10,381 bases of DNA from JAZNOQ01 sp045589215 (GTDB taxonomy: Bacteria > Bacillota > Clostridia > Oscillospirales > CAG-272), in assembly GCA_045589215.1 (NCBI GenBank), contig JAZNOQ010000161.1, forward strand, positions 1 through 10,381. The letters run 5' to 3'. The notes under the pieces are model-generated. The model saw only the letters and a list, made by a program, of their open reading frames with translations. It ran no database searches and had not been told where the DNA came from. The translations under genes were made by a program, and so were the position numbers. Shown in pieces: positions 1-6,968 of this stretch (position 1 is the stretch's first letter; the number at the start of each line of letters is the position of its first letter).

Positions 1-834
1 GGCTACATCGGCATCAACGCGGGCAAGATCCCGAACATCAATCTCCGTAAGGCGATCATGAGCGCGATGGATACCTCCCTCGCCCTCAACTACTACAGCA
101 CAGGTATGGCAAAGACCATCTATTGGCCGATGTCCACGGTAAGCTGGGCATATCCGACCGACGGATCGGGCAATCCGAGCCGTGACAATCTCCACGATTA
201 CCCCGCGCTTCAGTTCAGCAAGGAAAGCGCAAAGTCGCAGATCAAGGACTATATGGCTCAGGCAGGCGTATCGGCAGGTGATAGCGAGCTTTCGATCACC
301 TTCACCATCGCAGGCTCGAACCTGACCGACCACCCGTCCTACGAGACCTTCCGCTACGCCGCAGAGATCCTGAACGAATGCGGATGGGACATCGAGGTCG
401 TTCCCGACACGCAGGCCCTCACCAAGCTCTCGACCGGTTCTTTGTCGGTCTGGGCGGCTGCATGGGGCTCCACGATCGACCCCGACATGTATCAGGTCTA
501 TCACAAGAACTCCACCGCAACGAGCGTTCTCGCTTGGGGCTACCGTGAGATCCTCGCAAACGAAGCGGCATATCCCGAGGAAAACGAGATCCTGAACAAG
601 CTCAGCAAGGTGATCGACGATGCGCGTGCAACCAATGACCAGAACACCCGTACCGCTCTGTACGAGGAGGCGATGGGATACGTTCTCGACCTCGCAGTCG
701 AGCTTCCCGTATATCAGCGTATGACGCTTTACGCATACGACTCGACCGTTATCAGTTCGGATTCTCTTCCCTCCGAATTGAACCCCTACACCTCGCCGCT
801 CGATCACATCTGGGAAGTCGAATTTGCCGACTGA
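1..834 (+). CDS. oppA: Oligopeptide ABC transporter solute-binding protein, C-terminal part (5' end cut by window)
   Basis: Extracytoplasmic substrate-binding protein of a peptide importer (SBP_bac_5 family), expected to be a lipoprotein that hands peptides to OppB/OppC. The frame is open from base 1, before the first ATG at 58, so about 277 residues of a protein normally 500-600 long are visible and the signal peptide and lipobox are missing. Family features seen: the segment GYIGINAGKIPNINLRKAI followed by MDTSL, which matches the usual 'N...PF.D.RVRQAI..AID' region, and near visible residues 154-164 the W-G-x3-DPDMY motif typical of the C-terminal lobe. The stop at 832-834 lies 15 nt before oppB, and the order A-B-C-D-F supports the assignment. 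The substrate could be oligo- or dipeptides or another SBP_bac_5 ligand; sequence alone does not decide this. Confidence 0.93.
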   Translation, partial: GYIGINAGKIPNINLRKAIMSAMDTSLALNYYSTGMAKTIYWPMSTVSWAYPTDGSGNPSRDNLHDYPALQFSKESAKSQIKDYMAQAGVSAGDSELSITFTIAGSNLTDHPSYETFRYAAEILNECGWDIEVVPDTQALTKLSTGSLSVWAAAWGSTIDPDMYQVYHKNSTATSVLAWGYREILANEAAYPEENEILNKLSKVIDDARATNDQNTRTALYEEAMGYVLDLAVELPVYQRMTLYAYDSTVISSDSLPSELNPYTSPLDHIWEVEFAD

Positions 835-849
835 GATTCGGAGTAAGCT

Positions 850-1857
850 ATGCTGAAATATATTTTAAAGAGACTTGCACTTTCGGTATTCATTCTGATC
901 GGTGTATCTCTTATCATCTACATTCTCATCCGTTGCATGCCCTCAAGCTTCATCGACAATAAAATTGCCGCTATGAACCAGGGGGGCGCAACGGTCCCCG
1001 AGGAGACGATCAACGCGATGAAGGCGCTCTACGGGCTTGAGGACAATTCCTTCTTCGGTATCATCAAGGGGTACTTCGGATGGTTCAAATCGATGTGCAG
1101 ACTCGATTTCGGAACCTCCTTCAAGTACGGCTCTCCTGTTACCGAGGTCATCAAATCGCATATGGGCGTTTCCTTCGCAGTCGCGCTGATCGCAACGATC
1201 TTCGAATTTATGATCGCGATCCCGCTCGGCATCACGGCGGCAACGCATCAGTATTCGATCCGCGACTACGTCGTGACCGTCCTCGTTATGATCGGTATTT
1301 CCCTCCCGTCCTTCTTCCTCGGTCAGATCGCGAAATATATCTTCGCGATGAAGCTCGGGTGGCTTCCGTCGGGAGGATTTGGAACGACCTCGGTGTCCTT
1401 CCCCGATACCTTCGGGGGAATGATCGCCGAGACTGTTGACAAGCTTCCCTATCTCGTCCTTCCGATCGCCGTGGTTGTCATCCTCAGCATCGGAAGCCGT
1501 ATGCGTATGACCCGTACCGATATGCTCGAGGTGCTGAACTCCGATTATATCCGAACGGCACGCGCAAAGGGCCTGAAGGAAAGCAAGGTCATCTATAAGC
1601 ACGCCTTCCGCAACACCCTGATCCCGATCGTAACGAGCCTTGCGGGGCTTCTTCCCTCTCTCTTTTCGGGCGCGATCATCACCGAGCAGATCTTTGACCT
1701 GCCGGGTATCGGTAACGTTGCACTTCAGGCGATGATGGCGGCAGACATCCCCTTCATTATGGGATACAATATGTTCCTCGCACTCCTCAGCGTCATCGGC
1801 GTTCTGCTTGCAGACCTGACGTACGCGATCGTTGACCCCAGGGTCAAGCTTGCGTAA
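850..1857 (+). CDS. oppB: Oligopeptide ABC transporter permease OppB
   Basis: Inner-membrane permease subunit (BPD_transp_1) that forms the translocation channel with OppC. The 335 residues are slightly longer than the typical 306-320. I see an N-terminal membrane segment at about 9-28, a hydrophilic external region at about 30-105, then segments near 107-129, 140-165, 200-217, 258-280 and 302-325. The cytoplasmic EAA coupling loop at about 226-256 contains YIRTARAKGL followed by HAFRN, the contact for the ATPases. The family-typical LPGIGNVALQAM and the C-terminal DLTYAIVDPRVK are present. The ATG at 850 is preceded by GGAG at 840-843 with 6 nt spacing. It is the second gene of the operon, 15 nt after the binding-protein stop and 15 nt before oppC. 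Confidence 0.96.
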   Translation: MLKYILKRLALSVFILIGVSLIIYILIRCMPSSFIDNKIAAMNQGGATVPEETINAMKALYGLEDNSFFGIIKGYFGWFKSMCRLDFGTSFKYGSPVTEVIKSHMGVSFAVALIATIFEFMIAIPLGITAATHQYSIRDYVVTVLVMIGISLPSFFLGQIAKYIFAMKLGWLPSGGFGTTSVSFPDTFGGMIAETVDKLPYLVLPIAVVVILSIGSRMRMTRTDMLEVLNSDYIRTARAKGLKESKVIYKHAFRNTLIPIVTSLAGLLPSLFSGAIITEQIFDLPGIGNVALQAMMAADIPFIMGYNMFLALLSVIGVLLADLTYAIVDPRVKLA

Positions 1858-1864
1858 AGGAGGT
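1856..1864 (+). promoter_or_regulatory. Ribosome-binding site of oppC overlapping the oppB stop codon
   Basis: AAAGGAGGT is a near-perfect Shine-Dalgarno sequence. Its first two bases belong to the TAA stop of oppB (1855-1857), and the GGAGG core ends 9 nt before the ATG at 1873. This fixes the oppC start and suggests translational coupling of the two permeases. Confidence 0.85.
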
Positions 1865-1872
1865 GCATATCA

Positions 1873-2928
1873 ATGGAAGAAAACAAAACTCTCGAAGAAA
1901 TGAACGAAGAAGCCGCAAACGCCGCGGCAGCCACCGATACGGAAGCTCCGCTCGACAAAAACGTGCGCCTGATGTCTCCGACGCAGATGGTCCTTCGTCG
2001 CTTCTTCCGTTCGAAGCTCAGTATCATCGGTCTTGTGATGATCGTCCTGCTCTTCCTCTTCTCCTGGGTCGGTCCGCTTTTCTGGAATTCTTCCGAAACC
2101 GACCGATCGATGAAGATCGACTACGATAAGCACCCGATCTATTACACCGACGAAAACGGCGACACGAAGCTGTTCTATCAGATCGTGGAGACCGGCAAGG
2201 AGCTGAGCAGCCTTTCTCCGCCGAGTGCGGAGCATCCCCTCGGCACCGACATCAGCGGACGTGATAATCTGACGCGTCTGATGTCAGGCGGCCGTGTTTC
2301 ACTCACGATCAGCTTCCTCGCGGTCTTTGTCATCACTCTGTTCGGTGTGATCTTCGGCGGGCTCGCGGGATACTTCGGCGGTGTGATCGACAACATTCTG
2401 ATGCGTCTTTGCGACATTCTGATGTGTCTCCCCGGCATTCCCGTTATGCTGATCGTCAACACCCTTCTCGAAGGACTTGCCGTTCCGTCCGAGTACCGCA
2501 TCTACTGCCTGATGGCATTCCTGACGCTGATCTCGTGGTCGGGCACCGCCCGCCTCGTCAGAGGTCAGATCCTCTCGCTCCGCGAGCAGGAATATATGGT
2601 AGCCGCAGAAGCAATGGGATACTCAACGGGCAGAAAGATCTTTAGGCACCTCGTTCCGAACGTTATGCCGCAGCTGATCGTTTCAATGACGATGAGCCTC
2701 GGCAGTATGATCCTTTACGAGGCGACCCTGTCCTTCCTCGGACTCGGCGCGTCGGATGAATACGCCGCTTGGGGTACGATGATCAACTCGGCAAACGATC
2801 CCTATATCCTTCAGAACTTTTTCAATATCTGGGGCCCTCCCGGCATCTGCATCATCCCCGCCGTTCTCGGCTTCAACTTTATCGGAGACGGCCTGCGCGA
2901 TGCCCTTGACCCCAAGATGAGGAGGTAA
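1873..2928 (+). CDS. oppC: Oligopeptide ABC transporter permease OppC
   Basis: Second membrane permease of the importer, partner of OppB. The 351 residues start with an acidic cytoplasmic tail (about 1-30), then a first membrane segment at about 49-70. A hydrophilic stretch at about 72-118 precedes the OppC/DppC signature HPLGTDISGRDNLTRLMSGG (121-140). Membrane segments follow near 143-168, 180-202, 208-225, 266-290 and 322-340. The EAA loop is at about 235-263 (EQEYMVAAEAMGYS then HLVPN). TLSFLGLG (285-292) and NFIGDGLRDALDP (335-347) are typical family endings. The last codons ATG AGG AGG TAA double as the ribosome site of oppD, a compact operon arrangement. Confidence 0.96.
   Translation: MEENKTLEEMNEEAANAAAATDTEAPLDKNVRLMSPTQMVLRRFFRSKLSIIGLVMIVLLFLFSWVGPLFWNSSETDRSMKIDYDKHPIYYTDENGDTKLFYQIVETGKELSSLSPPSAEHPLGTDISGRDNLTRLMSGGRVSLTISFLAVFVITLFGVIFGGLAGYFGGVIDNILMRLCDILMCLPGIPVMLIVNTLLEGLAVPSEYRIYCLMAFLTLISWSGTARLVRGQILSLREQEYMVAAEAMGYSTGRKIFRHLVPNVMPQLIVSMTMSLGSMILYEATLSFLGLGASDEYAAWGTMINSANDPYILQNFFNIWGPPGICIIPAVLGFNFIGDGLRDALDPKMRR
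2919..2925 (+). promoter_or_regulatory. Ribosome-binding site of oppD encoded inside the end of oppC
   Basis: GAGGAGG lies within the last codons of oppC (the final Met-Arg-Arg), just before its TAA stop. It is 8 nt upstream of the GTG at 2934, supporting a GTG start for oppD rather than the next in-frame ATG about 84 nt downstream. Confidence 0.85.
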
Positions 2929-2933
2929 TTACC

Positions 2934-4184
2934 GTGGCAGAACAGAATACAAAGAAAAACGGTCATTACCTCTCGGGCAAGGAGATCCGTGCGATCGCAA
3001 AGGAAAACAAGAAGGTAATGAACGCGCTCGAAAAGAAAAAGCACCGCAAGGTGCCCGAGAGCGCATTTCTCACCGAGATGAAGAATAACGCGAATATTCT
3101 CGAGATCGACGACCTTCACACCTACTTTTTCACCGATCAGGGTGTCGTCAAAGCGGTCAACGGTGTCTCGTTCGAGATCCCGAAGAATGCAACTGTCGGC
3201 ATTGTCGGCGAATCGGGCTGTGGAAAATCGGTCACGAGTATGTCTGTAATGCGTCTCTTGCAGGGACCGCAGGGTCAGATCTACTCGGGTGCGATCCGCT
3301 TTAAGTCGAGCGACTACAAGCGCGACGCGAAGGGAAATCCCGTGCAAACGGGAACGAACGAGGACGGCTCTCCCGTTTACGAGACCGAGGAAAAGATCTA
3401 CGACATCGCAGAAATGCCGATGAGCGAGATCCACCGCATCCGCGGCAGACAGATCGCAATGATCTTTCAGGAGCCGATGACCTCGCTGAACCCCGTTTTC
3501 ACGATCGGCGATCAGCTTGATGAGGTCACCTTCATCCACGTCCCCGGTGCTACGAAGCAGCAAGCAAAGGACAAATCCCTCGAAATGCTATCGCTCGTCG
3601 GTATTGCAATGCCCGAACACGTTTACAGATCCTACCCCCACGAGCTTTCGGGCGGTATGCGTCAGCGCGTTATGATCGCGATGGCTCTCGCCTGCAATCC
3701 CCGTCTGATCATCGCCGACGAGCCGACCACCGCGCTCGACGTAACGATCCAGGCACAGATCCTCGATCTGCTCCGCGATCTGAAGACGAAGATGGACGGC
3801 TCGATCATGCTGATCACCCACGACCTCGGCGTGATCGCCGAAATGGCGGATTACGTTGTTGTTATGTACGCGGGCAAGGTCATCGAGCGCGGAACGGTGC
3901 AGGAGATCTTCCACAGTCCCCTTCATCCCTACACGGTCGGTCTTCAGAAGTCGAAGCCGACGATGGATTCGGACTCGGATACCCTCTTCAACATCCCCGG
4001 AAACGTACCGAACCCTGTCAATATGCCCACCTACTGCTACTTTAAGGAAAGATGCTCACGCTGCACGAAAAAGTGCTCGGGCAACTATCCCGAAATGGTT
4101 CAGGTGAGCCCCACGCACTTCGTAGCGTGCCACCTTTACAGCGAAGGGCAGAACGAAGAAAAGGAGGAAACCGCAAATGGCTGA
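2934..4184 (+). CDS. oppD: Oligopeptide ABC transporter ATP-binding protein OppD
   Basis: Cytoplasmic ATPase that powers the importer as a heterodimer with OppF. GTG start. Visible motifs: Walker A GESGCGKS (92-99), Q-loop Q179 in FQEPMTSLNP, signature LSGGMRQR (238-245), Walker B LIIADE (258-263), D-loop ALD, and switch His H296. The C-terminal oligo_HPY region (HPYTVGL at 331-337) has four cysteines C368, C374, C381 and C399 with spacing C-X5-C-X6-C-X17-C, the pattern associated with an iron-sulfur cluster in DppD/OppD-type ATPases; an extra C377 is also present. Unusual points are a basic N-terminal extension of about 50 residues and an insertion of about 30 residues (roughly 124-155) between Walker A and the Q-loop. 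These bring it to 416 residues against about 330-340 usually. The stop overlaps oppF by 8 nt. Confidence 0.96.
   Translation: MAEQNTKKNGHYLSGKEIRAIAKENKKVMNALEKKKHRKVPESAFLTEMKNNANILEIDDLHTYFFTDQGVVKAVNGVSFEIPKNATVGIVGESGCGKSVTSMSVMRLLQGPQGQIYSGAIRFKSSDYKRDAKGNPVQTGTNEDGSPVYETEEKIYDIAEMPMSEIHRIRGRQIAMIFQEPMTSLNPVFTIGDQLDEVTFIHVPGATKQQAKDKSLEMLSLVGIAMPEHVYRSYPHELSGGMRQRVMIAMALACNPRLIIADEPTTALDVTIQAQILDLLRDLKTKMDGSIMLITHDLGVIAEMADYVVVMYAGKVIERGTVQEIFHSPLHPYTVGLQKSKPTMDSDSDTLFNIPGNVPNPVNMPTYCYFKERCSRCTKKCSGNYPEMVQVSPTHFVACHLYSEGQNEEKEETANG
4161..4167 (+). promoter_or_regulatory. Ribosome-binding site of oppF inside oppD
   Basis: AAGGAGG lies within the end of oppD, 9 nt before the oppF ATG at 4177. 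The two reading frames overlap by 8 nt (4177-4184), so expression of the two ATPases is probably coupled. Confidence 0.8.
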
Positions 4185-5277
4185 TAACGTCACTGCAAAC
4201 GAGTCGGTCTACGACGACGATGCGATCAAAGCAAAGGAGCTCGCAGACAGACAAGCTCGGATCGAAGCCGATCGCGCACTTCCTCCCGACGGAAAGGCAC
4301 TTCTTGAGGTGCGTCACCTCCGCAAGTGCTTCCCTATTGAGAAATCGATCACGGGCAAGGTGCGCCGCGAGCTCGTCGCCGTAGACGATATCTCCTTTAA
4401 GTTGAATCCCGGCGAGACGCTTGGCATCGTCGGCGAGTCGGGCTGCGGCAAGACCACGATGGGTCGAACTATTCTGAAGCTCCATCAGCCGTCGGGCGGT
4501 CAGATCTTCTTTGACGGCAAGGACATCGCAGGCTACAAGCCTGCAGAGATGCGTAAGATCCGCACGAAGATGCAGATCATCTTCCAGGACCCCTACTCCT
4601 CCCTGCCTCCAAGAAGTACGGTCGGTGATATTCTTTCGGAACCCGTTCTCGTACACAATATCGTGCCGAAGAACGAGATCAAGGACTACGTGCTTGACCT
4701 GATGGAAAAGTGCGGGCTTCGCGACTACTACTACGAGCGATATCCGCATGAATTCTCGGGCGGTCAGCGTCAGAGGATCTGCATCGCGCGCGCCCTCTCG
4801 GTAAAGCCCGAGCTGGTCGTCTGCGACGAGCCCGTTTCGGCGCTTGACGTGTCCATTCAGGCACAGATCATCAATCTTCTGAAGGATCTTCAGCGCTCGA
4901 TGGGACTGACTTATCTGTTCATTTCGCACGATCTCTCGGTCGTCAAGTTCATTTCGGATAAGATCGGCGTTATGTACCTCGGCGCGATGATGGAATTCGG
5001 CAGCAAGAAGGACATCTTCTCGCATCCGCTCCATCCTTACACGAGGGCGCTGTTCTCGGCGATCCCGAACCCGAACCCCGACGTAAAGATGAACCGCATC
5101 GTGCTGAACGGCGACATTCCCTCCCCGGCAAATCCGCCGAAGGGCTGCCGCTTCCACACCCGTTGCCCCTACGCAAAGGAGATCTGCAGGCACGTCACTC
5201 CCGAATACCGTGAATACGGTGACGGACATTTCGCCGCCTGCCACCTGGTTGCTGAAGAGGCAGAGAAACACGTGTAA
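4177..5277 (+). CDS. oppF: Oligopeptide ABC transporter ATP-binding protein OppF
   Basis: Second ATPase of the importer, pairing with OppD. It has 366 residues. After an acidic N-terminal lead of about 40 residues come Walker A GESGCGKT (86-93), Q-loop Q137 in FQDPYSSL, signature FSGGQRQR (193-200), Walker B LVVCDE (213-218), D-loop SALD, and switch His H251. The C-terminal oligo_HPY part has HPYTRAL and four cysteines C324, C330, C337 and C355 with exactly the same C-X5-C-X6-C-X17-C spacing as in OppD. The usual SSLNPR after the Q-loop reads SSLPPR here, a small variation whose meaning I cannot judge. The gene overlaps oppD and is followed after 3 nt by a small membrane-protein gene. Confidence 0.96.
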   Translation: MADNVTANESVYDDDAIKAKELADRQARIEADRALPPDGKALLEVRHLRKCFPIEKSITGKVRRELVAVDDISFKLNPGETLGIVGESGCGKTTMGRTILKLHQPSGGQIFFDGKDIAGYKPAEMRKIRTKMQIIFQDPYSSLPPRSTVGDILSEPVLVHNIVPKNEIKDYVLDLMEKCGLRDYYYERYPHEFSGGQRQRICIARALSVKPELVVCDEPVSALDVSIQAQIINLLKDLQRSMGLTYLFISHDLSVVKFISDKIGVMYLGAMMEFGSKKDIFSHPLHPYTRALFSAIPNPNPDVKMNRIVLNGDIPSPANPPKGCRFHTRCPYAKEICRHVTPEYREYGDGHFAACHLVAEEAEKHV

Positions 5278-5280
5278 GAT

Positions 5281-5559
5281 ATGAAGAAAGAAAACAAAAA
5301 GAAAAAGAAAGAAAAGATCACCTACGTCGACGACGGCTCGTCGATCGCAGATATGTCGGCATTCGGCGGCAGAAAAAAATCCTCCGAAAAGCAGAACCCG
5401 AAAAAGGCAGACGCTCCGCGTCTCCTCCCGGGACGTCACTCGACGCTGAAGGAACAGGCACAGACCTACTTCGCGGCGGTTCGGATGATGTTCCTTCCGA
5501 TGCTCGTCGTGATCGGCATTCTCGCCTTGGCTTTCCTCCTCCTTTGGTTTCTTCTCTGA
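5281..5559 (+). CDS. Small basic tail-anchored membrane protein, last gene of the opp operon (unknown function)
   Basis: A 92-residue protein I cannot assign to a named family. The first 12 residues are almost all Lys/Glu/Asn. The sequence YVDDGSSIADMSAFGG (15-30) is followed by a basic, Pro-containing linker, and a single hydrophobic segment at about 71-92 runs to the very end, so it looks like a C-tail-anchored protein with a cytoplasmic N-terminus. The ATG is 3 nt after the oppF stop. No good Shine-Dalgarno lies at normal distance, which suggests translation coupled to oppF. Operon position suggests an accessory role at the Opp complex or at the membrane, but that is inference. The reading frame has the same GC-rich third positions as its neighbours beyond the A-rich start, supporting a real gene. 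Confidence 0.75.
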   Translation: MKKENKKKKKEKITYVDDGSSIADMSAFGGRKKSSEKQNPKKADAPRLLPGRHSTLKEQAQTYFAAVRMMFLPMLVVIGILALAFLLLWFLL

Positions 5560-5625
5560 CCCTGGCATCGGGTTCTTGTGAAAAACGAAACAAGATATCC
5601 CGCACATTTCTTAACATTCGTTCAT

Positions 5626-5631
5626 TATAAT
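5626..5631 (+). promoter_or_regulatory. Probable -10 element upstream of the 87-residue membrane protein gene
   Basis: A perfect TATAAT lies 58 nt before the ATG at 5690, in an AT-rich gap that contrasts with the surrounding GC-rich genes. No convincing TTGACA is found 15-19 nt upstream; the best is CGCACA at 5601-5606 with 19 nt spacing. The promoter may therefore be weak or activator-dependent. Confidence 0.5.
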
Positions 5632-5689
5632 CTTAATAGAACGGCGTTCGCAAAAGCCTTCTAAATACATCAATTTACGGAGACATATT

Positions 5690-5953
5690 ATGGATACTCT
5701 CAAGAAATTCTGGCCCTATGCGTTCAAGGAGCGCAAGGACGGCGGTGAACTCGCAATCGCGATCATCATTTATCTCGTTGTCAGCATTGTCGCAGGTGCT
5801 ATTATCGGACTTGCCACGGCTCTCGTTGGTTGGATCCCGGTCGTCGGTCCGCTGATCGGCGTACTCCTCGGCCTCGTCAGCTCCCTCATCGGGCTTTACT
5901 GCCTCGCAGGTCTCGTATTCGCAGTTCTTTCCTTCTGCAAGGTACTGAAGTAA
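5690..5953 (+). CDS. Small glycine-rich membrane protein (unknown function)
   Basis: An 87-residue protein without a family name I can give. A cytoplasmic-looking start (MDTLKKFWPYAFKERKDGG) is followed by a hydrophobic segment at about 21-46. A short turn, GWIPVVGP (47-54), leads into a second long hydrophobic stretch to about residue 83 that may cross the membrane once or twice, and the protein ends in KVLK. Many small residues (Gly, Ala, Ser) in the helices suggest tight helix packing or oligomerisation. The start is supported by GGAG at 5679-5682, 7 nt before the ATG. It appears monocistronic, with its own possible promoter upstream and a strong terminator 17 nt after the stop. Small two- or three-helix proteins of this kind are common in gut Clostridia as hypothetical proteins. 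Confidence 0.8.
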   Translation: MDTLKKFWPYAFKERKDGGELAIAIIIYLVVSIVAGAIIGLATALVGWIPVVGPLIGVLLGLVSSLIGLYCLAGLVFAVLSFCKVLK

Positions 5954-5970
5954 TTCGGGAAATGGCACGT

Positions 5971-6006
5971 ATAAAAACGGATCCTCATATGAGGGTCCGT
6001 TTTTAT
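5971..6006. terminator. Strong intrinsic terminator, probably bidirectional
   Basis: A perfect 11-bp arm (ATAAAAACGGA at 5971-5981 pairing with TCCGTTTTTAT at 5996-6006) continues inward through TCCTC/GAGGG with one G-T wobble to an ATAT loop, giving a stem of about 16 bp. The T run on the + strand follows the G/C-rich core, and the matching A run allows function on the other strand too. It ends the 87-residue protein gene and insulates the downstream lgt promoter. Confidence 0.9.
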
Positions 6007-6013
6007 ATGACGG

Positions 6014-6043
6014 TTGACAACTCCCTCGTCGCTGTGTTATAAT
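6014..6043 (+). promoter_or_regulatory. Strong sigma-A type promoter of the lgt-CPBP operon
   Basis: Consensus -35 TTGACA (6014-6019) and consensus -10 TATAAT (6038-6043) with an 18-nt spacer; TG at 6035-6036 forms an extended -10. The predicted transcription start is near 6050, giving a short leader of about 28 nt before the ATG at 6078. It sits directly after the upstream terminator. Confidence 0.88.
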
Positions 6044-6077
6044 AAAGGCGGTCTATTTCGCCGAAAGGAGATCTACA

Positions 6078-6968
6078 ATGTATCCTCACGATATTATTTT
6101 CGACATCGGACTGTACGAGATTTGCATCGTCTTCGGTCTGATCGCTTCTATGATACTCTTCCGCGTGCTCGCTGACAAGCGAGGGCTTTCCGCACGCCTG
6201 CAAAACGGCGTTCTTGTAGGAATCCCCTTCGCTCTGTTCGTCGGCTATCCCTCTGCCGTTGTCGTGCAGTGGGTCTATAACGGCATCAGAGACGGAAAAT
6301 TTGCGGAGTCGGTCTTTTCCGCCTCCACGGGCTCGACCTTCTACGGCGGTCTTATCGGCGGCTCGCTCGCCTTTCTCGCGTTCTATTTCGTGTACGGACA
6401 TTTCCGCGTGAAAAAACGCGAGCATCTCCGTCACCTTCCCACGATCCTCGAAATCGGGCCGCCCTGCATTGCAGTTGGGCACGCACTCGGGCGCGTCGGA
6501 TGCTTCTTTGCGGGATGCTGCTACGGTGTTCGCACCGATTCCTTCCTCGGGGTATATCTCGATAACCCGGAGATTCCTTACAAGGTGCTTCCCGTGCAGC
6601 TTTTTGAAGCCGCATTTCTCGTCATTCTGTGCGTTTATCTCGTTCTGCGCTTCCTCGATGGTAAGCGCTATGCTCTGCCGCACTATCTCATTCTGTACGG
6701 CATCTGGCGGTTTTCGATCGAATACCCTCGCGGGGACGATCGCGGCGCGACCTTCGTCAGCTTCCTGACACCCTCCCAGCTTACAGCGATCGTGCTAATC
6801 CTGCTCGGCATCGTGCTGACCGTCATTTTCCGCAAAACGATCTATAAGCCGTGCGAGGTCGCCGCCCCAGAAGGGGAGAAGCCTGCAAACGTCTCTGACG
6901 GTGAGAATGCAGAAGCCGCTACAGAAGAGCCCACTGAGGAAAGTGAAAAGGGCGGTGGCGCATCGTGA
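6078..6968 (+). CDS. lgt: Prolipoprotein diacylglyceryl transferase family protein, GCCYG variant
   Basis: Polytopic membrane enzyme of the Lgt family. Lgt transfers diacylglyceryl from phosphatidylglycerol to the lipobox cysteine of preprolipoproteins. It has 296 residues with several membrane segments (about 12-30, 45-66, 88-107, 127-145, 170-191, 200-214, 232-251). Aligned by motif with E. coli Lgt: R139 matches R143, Y207 matches Y235, R211 matches R239 and E215 matches E243, and GGLIGG is kept. However, the essential H103 position is Tyr89 (STFYGG), N146 is Cys142 and E151 is Cys147 (motif GRVGCFFAGCCYG, 138-150). An acidic tail of about 36 residues follows position 258. Start supported by AAAGGAGAT at 6064-6072. 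Its stop overlaps the GTG of the CPBP gene. It may be the housekeeping enzyme or a specialised paralogue. Confidence 0.88.
   Translation: MYPHDIIFDIGLYEICIVFGLIASMILFRVLADKRGLSARLQNGVLVGIPFALFVGYPSAVVVQWVYNGIRDGKFAESVFSASTGSTFYGGLIGGSLAFLAFYFVYGHFRVKKREHLRHLPTILEIGPPCIAVGHALGRVGCFFAGCCYGVRTDSFLGVYLDNPEIPYKVLPVQLFEAAFLVILCVYLVLRFLDGKRYALPHYLILYGIWRFSIEYPRGDDRGATFVSFLTPSQLTAIVLILLGIVLTVIFRKTIYKPCEVAAPEGEKPANVSDGENAEAATEEPTEESEKGGGAS

Noticed and set aside
5559..5573. Hairpin ACCC/GGGT after the small opp-operon gene as a terminator
   Set aside because: The stem is only 4 bp and no real T run follows. The end of the opp operon transcript is therefore not evident.
4042..5607. 521-residue open frame on the minus strand across oppF
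   Set aside because: It is the antisense shadow of oppF and the small gene after it. The composition is Arg/His/Leu-rich without recognisable domains, while the + strand frame has full ABC ATPase motifs.
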